A stretch of 64,000 nucleotides of DNA from Paenibacillaceae bacterium (GCA_004134985.1 REGQ01000007.1:153615-217614), one strand, 5' to 3'. Positions 33,324 through 42,779 are shown, counted from the stretch's first letter. Numbers and translations are program-made. Notes: a model not told the origin generated them from the sequence alone.

Positions 33324-33692
33324 ATGGCACGTATAGCTGGTGTAGACTTGCCGCGGGATAAACGCGTAGGAATCGCCCTGACGTACATTTTTGGGATTGG
33401 TACAACAACTGCCCAAAAAATTATTGCAACGACAGGAATCGATGAGCAAACCCGTGTTCGCGATTTAACGGAGGACGAAGTTAGCCGTCTGCGTGAAACG
33501 ATCGATAAATCGGTCAAAGTAGAAGGAGACTTGCGTCGGGAAATTTCGTTAAATATTAAAAGGTTGACTGAGATCGGCTGCTATCGCGGTATCCGTCACC
33601 GTCGTGGGTTGCCCGTTCGCGGTCAACGTACGAAAACCAATGCCCGCACTCGTAAAGGTCCTCGTCGGACTGTAGCGAACAAGCGGAAATAA
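33324..33692 (+). CDS. rpsM: 30S ribosomal protein S13
   Basis: A 122-residue S13 in the 30S head. It opens [20 protein letters not shown] and has [13 protein letters not shown], then [20 protein letters not shown] and a basic tail reaching the P site. The binding site is GAAGGAGGG. Confidence 0.97.
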   Translation: MARIAGVDLPRDKRVGIALTYIFGIGTTTAQKIIATTGIDEQTRVRDLTEDEVSRLRETIDKSVKVEGDLRREISLNIKRLTEIGCYRGIRHRRGLPVRGQRTKTNARTRKGPRRTVANKRK

Positions 33693-33710
33693 TAAGGGGG
33701 GATAACCGAA

Positions 33711-34106
33711 ATGGCAAAACCGAAAAAAGCGGTACGCACGAAACGTCGCGACCGTAAAAATATCGAAACTGGCGTTGCGCATATCCGCTCGACGTTTAAC
33801 AATACAATCGTTACGATTACTGATCCCCACGGCAATGCAATTTCATGGGCTAGCGCAGGTAACCTGGGCTACAAAGGCTCACGGAAAAGCACGCCGTTTG
33901 CCGCGCAAATGGCAGCTGAATCAGCAGCTAAAGCGGCAATGGAGCACGGTATGAAAGTCGTTGAAGTTATGGTTAAAGGTCCAGGCGCGGGCCGTGAGGC
34001 TGCTATCCGTTCGCTTCAGGCAGCAGGCCTTGAAGTTAACTTGATTAAGGATGTTACGCCAGTCCCGCATAACGGATGCCGCCCACCTAAACGTCGCCGC
34101 GTATAG
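33711..34106 (+). CDS. rpsK: 30S ribosomal protein S11
   Basis: A 131-residue S11 of the platform. It shows [40 protein letters not shown] and the conserved end [18 protein letters not shown]. The binding site is AAGGGGGG. The 125-base gap before rpoA is the largest inside the alpha operon and shows no clear terminator. Confidence 0.97.
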   Translation: MAKPKKAVRTKRRDRKNIETGVAHIRSTFNNTIVTITDPHGNAISWASAGNLGYKGSRKSTPFAAQMAAESAAKAAMEHGMKVVEVMVKGPGAGREAAIRSLQAAGLEVNLIKDVTPVPHNGCRPPKRRRV

Positions 34107-34231
34107 TTCAACTGAATGTGGTATCAAATTTCAACAACTTGTGAATAATGGTTGTGAAGGTTAGGCATACTACATGGTTTGATTGCAGAACGGTATGGAA
34201 CGGAGCGACGTTTTGAAGGAGGGTTATATTA

Positions 34232-35176
34232 GTGATTGAGATCGAAAAGCCGAAGATTGAAACCGTAGAATTGAATGAAGAAGGCACATACGGGCGATTC
34301 ATTGTTGAACCGCTCGAACGCGGTTATGGCACGACACTGGGAAACTCGCTGCGCAGAATCCTGTTGTCATCTCTGCCAGGCGCGGCTGTCACCTCGGTGC
34401 AAATTGACGGAGTACTTCATGAGTTTTCGACGATAGCCGGAGTGATTGAGGATGTGACCGAGATCATTCTGAACCTGAAAGGTCTTTCGTTGAAAATTCA
34501 TTCCGACGAAGAGAAAGTGTTGGAAATTGATGCGGAGGGCGAAGGTAACATTACGGCCGGAGACATTCGCGCAGACAGCGATGTCGAAATTCTCAACCCC
34601 GATCTTCACATCGCCACCTTGGCCCCCGGCGCACGGCTTCATATGCGTATATTTGCAAACCGCGGCCGTGGCTACGTACAGGCGGATCGCAACAAGCGGG
34701 AAGACCAGCCCATTGGCGTTATTCCAGTAGATTCAATCTACACGCCAATAACCCGTGTAAATTACAGTATTGAAAACACGCGCGTCGGTCAGGTGACAAA
34801 CTATGACAAATTGACGCTTGAAGTATGGACGGATGGAAGCATCCGCCCAGAAGAAGCAGTAAGTCTTGGCGCCAAAATTTTGACTGAGCATCTGGATCTG
34901 TTCGTCGGCTTGACTGACGAGGCGAAAGACGCTGAAATTATGGTCGAAAAAGAGGAAGACAAGAAAGAAAAAGTACTTGAGATGACGATTGAAGAACTGG
35001 ATCTCTCAGTACGTTCTTACAACTGTCTGAAACGGGCAGGCATTAATACCGTGCAAGAGTTGATCACGAAAACGGAAGAAGACATGATGAAAGTCCGCAA
35101 CTTGGGCCGCAAGTCTTTGGAAGAAGTTCAGGAGAAACTCGAAGAGCTGGGTCTTGGCCTGCGTATGGAAGACTAG
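34232..35176 (+). CDS. rpoA: DNA-directed RNA polymerase subunit alpha
   Basis: A 314-residue alpha subunit. The N-terminal assembly domain has [20 protein letters not shown] and [20 protein letters not shown]. After an acidic linker rich in Glu/Lys (near residues 230-250), the C-terminal domain reads [20 protein letters not shown] and [14 protein letters not shown], which contacts UP elements and activators. The start is GTG 34232 after AAGGAGGG. Confidence 0.97.
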   Translation: MIEIEKPKIETVELNEEGTYGRFIVEPLERGYGTTLGNSLRRILLSSLPGAAVTSVQIDGVLHEFSTIAGVIEDVTEIILNLKGLSLKIHSDEEKVLEIDAEGEGNITAGDIRADSDVEILNPDLHIATLAPGARLHMRIFANRGRGYVQADRNKREDQPIGVIPVDSIYTPITRVNYSIENTRVGQVTNYDKLTLEVWTDGSIRPEEAVSLGAKILTEHLDLFVGLTDEAKDAEIMVEKEEDKKEKVLEMTIEELDLSVRSYNCLKRAGINTVQELITKTEEDMMKVRNLGRKSLEEVQEKLEELGLGLRMED

Positions 35177-35231
35177 CTTAGAAAATGGAATGTGCTTATA
35201 GATTCTAGTGGTTTAGAAGGAGGGAAAATCA

Positions 35232-35597
35232 ATGGCATACCAAAAGTTGGGGCGTGATTCCAGCGCACGGAAAGCTTTGTTTCGTGACCTGGTAACTGAC
35301 CTGTTCTTATATGAACGCATCCAAACTACGGAGGCAAAGGCGAAAGAACTGCGCCCTGTGGCGGAAAAGTTGATTACACTGGCAAAACGCGGTGATCTTC
35401 ATGCTCGTCGTCAGGTAGCTGCATTCGTACGTCGTGAAACTTTGGACGGTGAGCAAGATGCAATTCAAAAACTGTTCTCTGATCTGGCCACCCGTTACTC
35501 GGAACGTGCGGGCGGATACACGCGGATTCTGAAGCTGGGTCCACGTCGTGGCGACGCGGCACCTATGGTTTATTTGGAATTGGTTGATCGTGCGTAG
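35232..35597 (+). CDS. rplQ: 50S ribosomal protein L17
   Basis: A 121-residue L17. It begins [20 protein letters not shown] and has [20 protein letters not shown] and [20 protein letters not shown]. The binding site is GAAGGAGGG. A strong terminator follows. In B. subtilis ECF transporter genes come next; here truA follows directly. Confidence 0.97.
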   Translation: MAYQKLGRDSSARKALFRDLVTDLFLYERIQTTEAKAKELRPVAEKLITLAKRGDLHARRQVAAFVRRETLDGEQDAIQKLFSDLATRYSERAGGYTRILKLGPRRGDAAPMVYLELVDRA

Positions 35598-35611
35598 ATG
35601 ACCGGACTAGA

Positions 35612-35641
35612 AGGGTGGACCCAAGGGCCACCTTTTTTTTC
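35612..35641 (+). terminator. terminator after rplQ
   Basis: GGTGG (35614-35618) pairs with CCACC (35628-35632), with an inner CCC/GGG extension and an eight-base T-run. It ends the S10-spc-alpha superoperon. Confidence 0.88.
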
Positions 35642-35671
35642 TTCTTGAATTCAGGAGTTGAGGGAGAACGG

Positions 35672-36421
35672 ATGATTCGCAATATCTGCATGACTGTCAG
35701 CTATGACGGTACGGCTTACTACGGTTTTCAGACACAGCCGGCGGGGAGAACGGTTCAGGATGAGGTTGAGCGGGCGATAGGCAAGCTGACGGGGGAACAG
35801 GTCAAGATACATGGCTCTGGCCGTACAGATGCGGGCGTTCATGCCTATGGACAAGTTTTTCACTTCCATACCGCTTCCCCGATACCGGTGGAGCGCTGGG
35901 CGCTGGCGATGAACACCTGGCTGCCTGATGATATCATCATACGTCATGCGGAAGAGGTTCCGCTTGCCTTCCATGCGCGACGCGCGGCCATTCGCAAGAC
36001 GTATCGCTATTCCATTCGTCTTGGGCCAACGCCGGATGTATTCAGAAGACGTTACGAATTCCATCATTACAGCCCGCTGATGATTGAACCCATGCGGGAA
36101 GCGTTGACCTATTTAATAGGGGAGCACGACTTTACCTCTTTCACATCGATTCGCTCCACCAAGAAGAGTCATGTAAGAACCATCTATGAAGCGTATGCGG
36201 TTGAAGAAGACGGGGTACTGCACACTTATTTTACAGGCAATGGTTTTTTGTACAACATGGTGCGCGTCATTATGGGGACATTGATGCGAATTGGGGAAGG
36301 CAAGGCAGCAGCATCTGATATACCGAATATTCTCGCCGCGCGCGACCGCTCTTTGGCCGGCCCAAAGGCAATGGCACATGGGTTGACGTTGATGCGCGTA
36401 GAATATGCGGCCAAGGTATAA
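35672..36421 (+). CDS. truA: tRNA pseudouridine(38-40) synthase
   Basis: A 249-residue TruA. It carries VSYDGTAYYGFQTQPAGRTV, the catalytic-Asp loop GSGRTDAGVHAYGQVFHF and the end-domain segment FTGNGFLYNMVRVIMGTLMR. It modifies the tRNA anticodon arm. I chose ATG 35672 with GAGGGAGA upstream; the frame opens further upstream across the rplQ terminator, which is rejected. Confidence 0.95.
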   Translation: MIRNICMTVSYDGTAYYGFQTQPAGRTVQDEVERAIGKLTGEQVKIHGSGRTDAGVHAYGQVFHFHTASPIPVERWALAMNTWLPDDIIIRHAEEVPLAFHARRAAIRKTYRYSIRLGPTPDVFRRRYEFHHYSPLMIEPMREALTYLIGEHDFTSFTSIRSTKKSHVRTIYEAYAVEEDGVLHTYFTGNGFLYNMVRVIMGTLMRIGEGKAAASDIPNILAARDRSLAGPKAMAHGLTLMRVEYAAKV

Positions 36422-36455
36422 ATTTCCTTGGGGAACGGATGACTGTCGTTAAAAA

Positions 36456-36550
36456 TTGACTTGCTCTTCGCCCGTATTTATAGTAAAATATAACTTGTGC
36501 TTTCTTAGTGGCTATCCCACAGCCCCGACTAAGTAAGCCGACAATTGCTA
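36456..36550 (+). promoter_or_regulatory. rplM promoter and L13 leader
   Basis: TTGACT (36456-36461) and TATAGT (36479-36484) are 17 bases apart. Downstream, CTTAGT (36504-36509) pairs with ACTAAG (36528-36533) around a CCACAGCCCCG core, followed by TAAGCCGACA. This matches my memory of the Bacillus L13 leader, an RNA that mediates feedback control of rplM-rpsI. No covariance search could be run. Confidence 0.7.
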
Positions 36551-36638
36551 CAATTCATTTAACAATTCAACTAATGATATGAACGTTTCGAACGAATAAA
36601 TAAGCAAAATTGTTCCAATGAACGAAGGAGGATCATCC

Positions 36639-37076
36639 ATGCGTACCACGTATATGGCCAAGCCGAATGAAGTTGAGCGCAAATGGCACATTATCGATGC
36701 AGAAGGCAAAACGCTCGGTCGTTTGGCAAGCGAGGCGGCAACGCTCATTCGCGGCAAACACAAACCGCAATTTACACCGCATGTTGACACAGGTGACTTT
36801 GTCATTATCATCAACGCGGAGAAAATTGTACTGACTGGCAACAAGCTTCAAAACAAGATTTACTATCGTCATTCCATGTATTCAGGCGGCTTGAAAGCTA
36901 CACCTGCTAAGGAAATGATCGCTACTAAACCAGAACGTGTTCTGGAGCAAGCTGTTCACGGCATGCTGCCAAAGAACCGTTTGGGCAACAAAATGAAATT
37001 GAAATTGAAAGTTTATGCCGGATCGGAACATCCACATCAAGCACAGAATCCTGAAGTTTACGAACTTCGCGGATAA
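36639..37076 (+). CDS. rplM: 50S ribosomal protein L13
   Basis: A 145-residue L13. It has [40 protein letters not shown] and [13 protein letters not shown] chose ATG 36639 (MRTTYMAK) behind GAAGGAGGA at 36624-36632; the upstream ATG 36618 precedes the binding site. It is probably repressed through the L13 leader. Confidence 0.96.
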   Translation: MRTTYMAKPNEVERKWHIIDAEGKTLGRLASEAATLIRGKHKPQFTPHVDTGDFVIIINAEKIVLTGNKLQNKIYYRHSMYSGGLKATPAKEMIATKPERVLEQAVHGMLPKNRLGNKMKLKLKVYAGSEHPHQAQNPEVYELRG

Positions 37077-37096
37077 AGAAAAGGGAGGACAGTTTC

Positions 37097-37489
37097 ATGG
37101 CTCAAGTGCAATACTATGGAACGGGTCGTCGTAAACACTCGGTCGCACGCGTGCGTCTTATCCCGGGTGAAGGACGAATCATTATTAATAAACGCGACTT
37201 AAATGAATATTTCGGTCACGAGACGTTGAAATTAATCGTTAAACAGCCGTTGGCGCTTACTGATACTTTGTCGAACTACGATATTCTCGTATTGGCACAT
37301 GGTGGCGGTACAACTGGCCAAGCTGGCGCGATTCGTCATGGCATTTCCCGTGCGCTGCTTAAAGCTGATCCTGAGTTCCGTCCTGCGTTGAAACGCGCTG
37401 GATTCCTGACTCGTGATCCGCGTATGAAAGAGCGTAAAAAGTATGGTCTTAAAGCAGCTCGTCGTGCACCACAATTCTCGAAACGTTAA
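37097..37489 (+). CDS. rpsI: 30S ribosomal protein S9
   Basis: A 130-residue S9. It opens with [20 protein letters not shown], continues [20 protein letters not shown] and ends [17 protein letters not shown], whose C-terminal Arg contacts P-site tRNA. It is the last core gene before the accessory island. Confidence 0.97.
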   Translation: MAQVQYYGTGRRKHSVARVRLIPGEGRIIINKRDLNEYFGHETLKLIVKQPLALTDTLSNYDILVLAHGGGTTGQAGAIRHGISRALLKADPEFRPALKRAGFLTRDPRMKERKKYGLKAARRAPQFSKR

Positions 37490-37516
37490 TATCCCTTGTG
37501 TATCAAGGATATTCAG

Positions 37517-37549
37517 CCCCTGGCCTATTGGTCAGGGGTTTTGTTTTTT
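37517..37549 (+). terminator. terminator after rpsI
   Basis: CCCCTGGCC (37517-37525) pairs with GGTCAGGGG (37530-37538, one G-U) and is followed by TTTTGTTTTTTG. It marks the boundary between core operon and accessory DNA. Confidence 0.9.
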
Positions 37550-37622
37550 GTCTGAACGGGCGCGTTGACCATATTCTGGACATATTCTTTTTATTTGACC
37601 TTGGGTGAACATATTGATGAGG

Positions 37623-37740
37623 TCACAACTCCATGAATTTTTCAAAGCGCTCCGACGTATTTTCCTTGACCGCTGTCGCAACATGCGTATTGATGTCATG
37701 GTCATTTTGATGTCAGAGTGGCCGAGGCGCTGTTCCATCT
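37623..37740 (-). pseudogene. tyrosine recombinase C-terminal remnant
   Basis: Read on the minus strand, this fragment carries QRLGHSDIKMTM, the conserved strand before the catalytic Tyr of phage-type integrases. After a frameshift it continues NTHVATAVKENTSERFEKFM and stops at 37623. In intact relatives the motif continues TMNTYAHV. The catalytic Arg region is missing. It is the tail of a decayed integrase, next to the rpsI terminator. Confidence 0.7.
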
Positions 37741-37869
37741 GCGCGGCAAAAATTAACTGGTTCCCTGGTGGCTCAAAGCTCACTAGGGGCTCGCTGGTCG
37801 CCTCACTGCGGAGTTTCTTGATCAGGGTGATCGGTTGGTTTAGGCTGATCGAACGCCTGGAGGCGGCTG

Positions 37870-38113
37870 TTTTTGACGTCAGAGCGAACGCTTCCCCATT
37901 CTCATGAAAAGGCGTTTTGCTCAGCGATTGGCTGAAGTCGCGCAGCGCATACGTTTTTCCGGCGCAGGACTCCTCGACGATCAGCCCCATACCGCGGGTT
38001 TGCTTCAGATACGTCAGCGCGACGACCGTCTCCTGCGAAGCGACCGACGGATAAGCCTGGTTAGCGCTCGCTTCCTTGGCGCTGGACGTTCCCTTGACGT
38101 AGGCATTTTCCAC
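37870..38113 (-). pseudogene. mobile-element AAA/ExeA-like ATPase remnant
   Basis: The minus-strand frame reads YPSVASQETVVALTYLKQTR, then GMGLIVEESCAGKTYALRDF. This resembles ExeA/TniB-type ATPases that accompany transposases, where the sequence is usually GIGLITGE.GSGKT. The P-loop is damaged (ESCAGKT lacks a glycine) and nothing recognisable follows for about 40 codons before the integrase remnant. Identification rests on that one motif block. Probably non-functional. Confidence 0.5.
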
Positions 38114-38203
38114 AAACCTTACCGCTTTGCCTCGGCCACCGCTTAAACCTCGACGTTTTTAGACAGGATTTACCACTCATATAATATACTCCGAGTTTTT
38201 ATT

Positions 38204-39729
38204 TAACTCAATTTTCGCAGCATGAAATCGGTAAATAAGCCTTGATGTAACTGGGCAAAGCAGCAATCCATTGCTGGAGTTGACGCTGAATCAGAGCCGA
38301 AAGTTTCTTCCCGGCTTTGGCGGCGACTTCATGGACTAAATCGACCAGGTTGCTGCAGGGCCAATGTCCAGTCGAGCGTGCCGACTTCGTCGCACAGCAA
38401 ATAAACCAAACCGCCAAACGAGCGAGCGTCCGTGCTTTGCCGATGCTGCCAAGCCAGTAGAATATAACGCGAGAACACAATGGTAGTGTGGCTAACAAGC
38501 AAGTCGTACGAGCGGCCCTGGAACTCTTTTTGCAGGAGCAGCAGCGATTTCGCACACTTAAAGAACACCTCGATATCCCAACGCATCCAGTAGATCCGGA
38601 TGATCTCTTGGGCGGTCAGGGCTAGATCGGTCGAAAGGATGGCCAGCCATTCGGCGTTTTTTTTGGAACGATGACGACGAACAAACACTATCACGACCGG
38701 GATTCCCGGGGCGAGGTCGGTTTGAATCAAACGTAGAATGTTCCGGTTTTTCCCCTCCACGCGTGGTGCGGCGGCGTACAACTCCCTCAGGCTGAGTCGC
38801 TGTCCGTTCATGAGATAGCACTTGTTGTCGTTCTTTACCATGCCGATCACATGCAGCCCGCGGCGGAGGACTTCTTGGATGAGCGGCGCATGCGTAAACC
38901 AGTTATCCATCAAAGCGTACGAGGCCGAGATCCCGGCTTGTAGCGCACGATCCAACATGGCTGAGATCACATGTGGAGCCGAACGAAACGCTTCTTGCCG
39001 ACGTTTATAGCCGTGGCTTCGTTTGTCGATCCCGCCTGTCATTCCTGTGATTCCGGACTTTGCTGAACTGAGCAGCCCAACGTCTATGGGGACAAACGAA
39101 TGGCCGTCCGACCAGCCCATTTTCAATATGCGGAAGCCTTTGTAGAAAGCGCCTGTGGCATGATCTTTAAAGCGTGCCAGCATCTCCACAGCCTTGCTGC
39201 GGTTGCGTTCAAACATGGAATCGTCGAAGATAAAGGCTCTCTCCCGGTTGGACGAGGTCAACGGTTCCATCCGAGCGATCGTTTCACCGCTGAGCGACAA
39301 CAAAAACAGCCGCCAGGCATAGCCGCTATGATTTAAGAAACGATAGACCGTGTTTTTACCGGGAAACCTTTCTCCTTTCTTGCTTTCCAAGAGACGGAAC
39401 CAGTTCTTCTGGTGAAAAGAACAAACACAAGGCGGAATAAGTAAGCGCACGTAAAGCCAAATTTCTTGTTAAAACCCGCGCCACGCAAGTGTTTGAGTAC
39501 CATTAGTCCCTGAAAAGCCGGTTTAATTTCGTTTGGCAGTTGATCAAGTGACGTTTTCTGGTCTATCATAGAGTAGACACCTCTTCTGTGTGGTAGTGAT
39601 TGCTAATCACCTTCACTTTACCAAACGAAGCGGTGTTTTTCTATTTTCGTCAAGCCAACAACCCAATTGACTTCAAACCTAGGCTACACGTACTGTTGAG
39701 CTAACTTTGGCTCTGCGAAAGTTGAGTTA
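38204..39729 (-). mobile_element. IS4-family insertion sequence with both ends
   Basis: An element of about 1526 bases bounded by 17-base inverted repeats: TAACTCAATTTTCGCAG (38204-38220) and the complement of CTGCGAAAGTTGAGTTA (39713-39729), with one mismatch. It encloses one transposase gene on the minus strand. I could not find a clear target-site duplication at the flanks, so the exact ends could differ by a few bases. Confidence 0.75.
38208..39569 (-). pseudogene. IS4-family transposase, frameshifted
   Basis: The product is split over three frames. Part 1 (39569 to about 39400) begins MIDQKTSLDQLPNEIKPAFQ. Part 2 (about 39420-38330) carries the catalytic core: AFIFDDSMFERNRSK (first Asp), ALMDNWFTHAPLIQEV (second Asp) and YWMRWDIEVFFKCAK, the Y-(2)-R-(3)-E-(6)-K signature of IS4 transposases. 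Part 3 continues from DEVGTLDWTLALQQ into LVDLVHEVAAKAGKKLSALI and ends at 38208. Two frameshifts make it inactive unless they are sequencing errors. Confidence 0.85.
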
Positions 39730-40032
39730 TTTAATAATTAACGGTAAAAGACAAGATTATCTTATATTAAAGTATTCACTCCCTATAGTATTATAAAAAA
39801 GTGAATATTTACCACGAATTGGATTTTTACAAGATTTTGAAAACCAAAATCCAGGGGATAAAAGGATGAGTTTCAAAATCAAAATCCAGGGGATAAAGGG
39901 ATGAGTTTCAAAATCAAAACTTTTCCATTAAATTATGGCTCAAAACAGAAACCAGTGCTTGACGAAGTAGCCGGAGGATAAAAATGGAAAATCCTCTGCT
40001 GATCCTGTAAAGTTGTAAGTCCCCTCCCACAG
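39730..40032. other. A+T-rich gene-free stretch with a 35-base tandem repeat
   Basis: No gene is supported here. Two copies of a 35-base unit lie head to tail (39845-39879 and 39880-39914, one difference); each holds AATCCAGGGGATAAA and GATGAGTTTCAAAATC. A third partial match to the unit start precedes them. Probably the left flank of the decayed ISL3 element. Confidence 0.6.
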
Positions 40033-40929
40033 ATGGCAATCCAGTATATTAATGAAATGCCCACTATATCAGAACTTACGATTAGCCAAATCCTGTTCAT
40101 CGGTCACGACGAGCTTCATATTGAAGCTTTGCCTGTCGGTCATAAGCAAGATTGTCCCTGCTGCAAGTCGGAGCAAGCGGTCATCCGTAAAGGGTATAAT
40201 GAAATGCGGGATCCGGTATCTGGCTGTATTTTAGAAGAAAACCTACTTGTTCGTATCGAGCATCCGCATGTACTGCGTGAATTGTGAAATTGGGTTTGGT
40301 TGGGCATATGATTTTGTTGATCCTAAACAGGGTTACAGCCATCTGTTTCGTTCACGCGTCGTGGAACAAGTACTCGTTACAACGGCTACTCATAGCGCCC
40401 GGATGCAGCAAGCGCCGGTTAGCACGTGCAGAATATGCATAACCAGGCTGTGCCAATGATTTGTCAGCAGCTTACCGATCAGCATGGGAAGAAGCGCACG
40501 AGACCAACGATTTGGTGCTCGGCATTGATGACTTCGCGATCAGAAAAGGTCATACCTACAATACCGGCATTCACAACCTGAAAGGAGAGACCATGCTGGA
40601 TCTCCTACCCAGACGCAAACTGGAGGATTTACGCGCGTATGCCTGTGAGCATCCCCAATTTCGCATACTCAATGACAAAGCGGTCATGATGGATTTGACC
40701 CAAGCTTACCGCACCTGGATTCGGGAGTGTTTTCGATCGGCTATCCCGATCGCCGATCGTTTCCACGTACACGGTTACGTAATGAGAGTGTACAAGAGGT
40801 GCGTAATACGGTTCATCAGTGCTTCTCGCCGCGAGCAAAGGCGTATTTAAAGGCCAACAATTGCTTGCTGAAAGGCTTACCAACATCGTCACTTCACCAG
40901 CTACAAAGCTGGCATTCTATCCTGAATAA
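40033..40929 (+). pseudogene. ISL3-family transposase remnant, frameshifted and truncated
   Basis: Successive frames together give an ISL3 transposase. The N-terminal zinc region shows DCPCCKSEQAVIRKGYNEMR and CVNCEIGFGWAYDF. A segment with QGYSHLFRSRVVEQVLVTT follows. The catalytic domain reads VLGIDDFAIRKGHTYNTGI (first Asp) and IPIADRFHVHGYV (second Asp), then VRNTVHQCFSPRAKAYLKAN. At least three frameshifts are needed and the C-terminal third with the catalytic Glu is missing. It stops 30 bases before the radical SAM gene. Confidence 0.8.
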
Positions 40930-40959
40930 ATGAAATATAAGAAAAAATTGGAGGTTATT

Positions 40960-42270
40960 ATGTCAAAAAAACTAAAATCTTCAAAATTTAATGTTGAAGT
41001 CTACGATAAAGAAGGTAATTTATTGATATTTAATACGCTTACCGGTAATAAAACTAAAATCGGTTCGACTTCAGCCGCGCGCGTTGCAAAATTATTAAGA
41101 GAACCTCAATCCTCACTGAGCAGTGAACTGGACAAGGATTTTTTTATATCACAGAAGTTTATAATTGATGAACAAACTGACGAGTATGAAGTCGCGAGTG
41201 AATTACATAGAAATACAATAAACGCACATAGAACGTTAACACTTATCCTCTTGCCTACAGAGAACTGCAATTTTAGATGTAAGTATTGTTATGAGTCATT
41301 TGAGAAGAACTGGATGACTGAAAATGTGCGAAACGCTGTGGTGGAATATGTTGCGAAAAACATATCGAATTATGACAGTATTCATTTTGAGTGGTTTGGC
41401 GGAGAACCACTAACAGCGTATCCCGTAATAGAGGCAATATCAGAAAGAGTCATCAATATTTGCCGAAAGAATAAAGTTCGTTATACGGCAAGTATGACGA
41501 CGAATGGTTACTTACTTAACTTAGATATGTTTAGAAAATTGCAAAAATTAAGAGTTGTTAAATATCAAATTTCATTAGACGGAGCTAAAGAATTTCATGA
41601 TTCTCAAAGAGTATTATTTGGCGGACAAGGTAGCTTTGAAAAGATTTTTCGAAATCTCAAAGCTATAAAGGACAATATAACTTCAAGTAGTTTTCTGATA
41701 AATGTGAGATCGAATATTTCTGCTGGAATGCTTGATTCCCTAGATACGTTTTCAGGTTTCTTAGCTACTAATTTCTCTAATGATAAAAGATTTAATTTCT
41801 TTTGGAAAACTGTAGGTGACTGGGGCGGCGATTCAGTAAAAAATATGAATTTATGTACATTAGAAGATTTACTGCCTCAGATAGGAGAAAACATCAAGAA
41901 AGGTTTAGATTTCAGACCATTTACAAATGTCATATATCCCGGAGAAAGCGTATGCTACGCTGCGAAGAAAAACAACTTTGTAATCGGATCAGATGGAATT
42001 GTTTATAAGTGTACAGTGGCATTTAATATGGAAGAGAATCAAATAGGGCAGTTAAATGACGACGGTTCTATGACAATAAATGAAGAACGCTTAAAGTTAT
42101 GGGTCACTGGACATGAAGAAAGTGATTCAAATTGTCAAAAGTGCTTTTTTAGACCATCATGCCAAGGTGCAACTTGTCCTCTCAGTAGAATCCAGACTTC
42201 AAAGAGTCCATGTCCACCTCAAAAAAGCAATATTAAAACATATGTAGAGTATCAATTCGAAACAGTTTAA
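40960..42270 (+). CDS. radical SAM/SPASM peptide maturase
   Basis: A 436-residue enzyme. The N-terminal 90 residues (LLIFNTLTG motif) look like the domain that precedes the barrel in peptide-modifying members. The radical SAM cluster is C103-x3-C107-x2-C110 (ENCNFRCKYCYE), followed by FEWFGGEPL and TTNGYLL. The C-terminal third has the SPASM Cys pattern: SVCYAAKK, VYKCTVAF, NCQKCFFRPSCQGATC and SPCPP. Such enzymes bind extra Fe-S clusters and cross-link or epimerise ribosomal peptides. The start at ATG 40960 has TTGGAGG upstream; an ATG at 40930 is unlikely. It opens the RiPP cluster. The exact reaction is unknown. Confidence 0.9.
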   Translation: MSKKLKSSKFNVEVYDKEGNLLIFNTLTGNKTKIGSTSAARVAKLLREPQSSLSSELDKDFFISQKFIIDEQTDEYEVASELHRNTINAHRTLTLILLPTENCNFRCKYCYESFEKNWMTENVRNAVVEYVAKNISNYDSIHFEWFGGEPLTAYPVIEAISERVINICRKNKVRYTASMTTNGYLLNLDMFRKLQKLRVVKYQISLDGAKEFHDSQRVLFGGQGSFEKIFRNLKAIKDNITSSSFLINVRSNISAGMLDSLDTFSGFLATNFSNDKRFNFFWKTVGDWGGDSVKNMNLCTLEDLLPQIGENIKKGLDFRPFTNVIYPGESVCYAAKKNNFVIGSDGIVYKCTVAFNMEENQIGQLNDDGSMTINEERLKLWVTGHEESDSNCQKCFFRPSCQGATCPLSRIQTSKSPCPPQKSNIKTYVEYQFETV

Positions 42271-42281
42271 AGGTGGTTAAT

Positions 42282-42503
42282 ATGGATACGAAAATCAATT
42301 TACTTAAAATTTATGACCAGTTCGGTATCAATCCAGAGGAAGAGTTAAATAGCCAGTTAGATTCATTAGATTTCGTTACATTAATAATAGAAATAGAAGA
42401 GAATTTTAATGTAAGTGTGCCAGAAGATTTGCTTAATGTCGACGTGTTGACAACTGATAAACTTGTTAATTTGATAGATCAAGAATTAGAGAAAGGCAAT
42501 TAG
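42282..42503 (+). CDS. acyl/peptidyl carrier-like protein
   Basis: A 73-residue four-helix carrier protein. The phosphopantetheine site is LDSLDFVTLIIEIEENF with Ser28, and the flanks INPEEELNSQ and VSVPEDLLN fit the acyl-carrier fold. It begins at ATG 42282 behind AAAGGTGG, 11 bases after the radical SAM stop. No acyltransferase, ketosynthase or adenylation gene is in the cluster, so what it carries is unclear. From memory, carrier-related proteins accompany some clostridial Cys-rich peptide radical SAM systems. It probably needs the host's phosphopantetheinyl transferase. Confidence 0.85.
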   Translation: MDTKINLLKIYDQFGINPEEELNSQLDSLDFVTLIIEIEENFNVSVPEDLLNVDVLTTDKLVNLIDQELEKGN

Positions 42504-42550
42504 GCAATGCAGGTGTAGTAATTCAGCTTGAATGAAAGGAGGTGAGTTAA

Positions 42551-42652
42551 ATGAAACAAAAGCTGAAAAAAATCAATTTTGTTAAGTCGAAGAATTTGGT
42601 TGTAACACTCGCAGTAATAGGTACAAATGAAAATTGCAGCGGGAATTGCTAA
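42551..42652 (+). CDS. RiPP precursor peptide, copy 1
   Basis: A 33-residue peptide: MKQKLKKINFVKSKN, then LVVTLAVIG and the C-terminus GTNENCSGNC. The N-terminal half is lysine-rich and looks like a leader; the last 10-12 residues look like the modified core. It has a near-perfect ribosome binding site, AAAGGAGGTGA (42535-42545). The second copy differs only at residue 22 (Val here, Tyr there). A C-terminal Cys fits the LanD-like decarboxylase in the cluster, and Cys29 could be a radical SAM target. No GG cleavage motif is present. Precursor identity is inferred from size, duplication and neighbours. Confidence 0.85.
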   Translation: MKQKLKKINFVKSKNLVVTLAVIGTNENCSGNC

Positions 42653-42677
42653 AGTTGAATGAAAGGAAGTGAGTTAA

Positions 42678-42779
42678 ATGAAACAAAAGCTGAAAAAAAT
42701 CAATTTTGTAAAGTCAAAGAATTTGGTTGTAACACTCGCATATATCGGTACAAATGAAAATTGCAGCGGGAATTGCTAA
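42678..42779 (+). CDS. RiPP precursor peptide, copy 2 (V22Y variant)
   Basis: A 33-residue peptide identical to copy 1 except Tyr at residue 22 (LAYIG instead of LAVIG). It lies in a tandem duplication with a 127-base period that includes the ribosome binding region. Its binding site is AAAGGAAGTGA, one base weaker than in copy 1, so it may be made at a lower level. Synonymous third-base changes elsewhere while the protein stays identical point to selection on the peptide sequence. A 16-base-pair hairpin follows 12 bases after the stop. Confidence 0.84.
   Translation: MKQKLKKINFVKSKNLVVTLAYIGTNENCSGNC

Noticed and set aside
39845..39914. CRISPR-like repeat
   Set aside because: Only two units, directly adjacent with no spacers, and no cas genes.
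42551..42779. Lanthipeptide or sactipeptide label for the precursors
   Set aside because: No lanthionine enzymes for the first; only two Cys residues and an added decarboxylase make the second premature. Kept as an unclassified RiPP.
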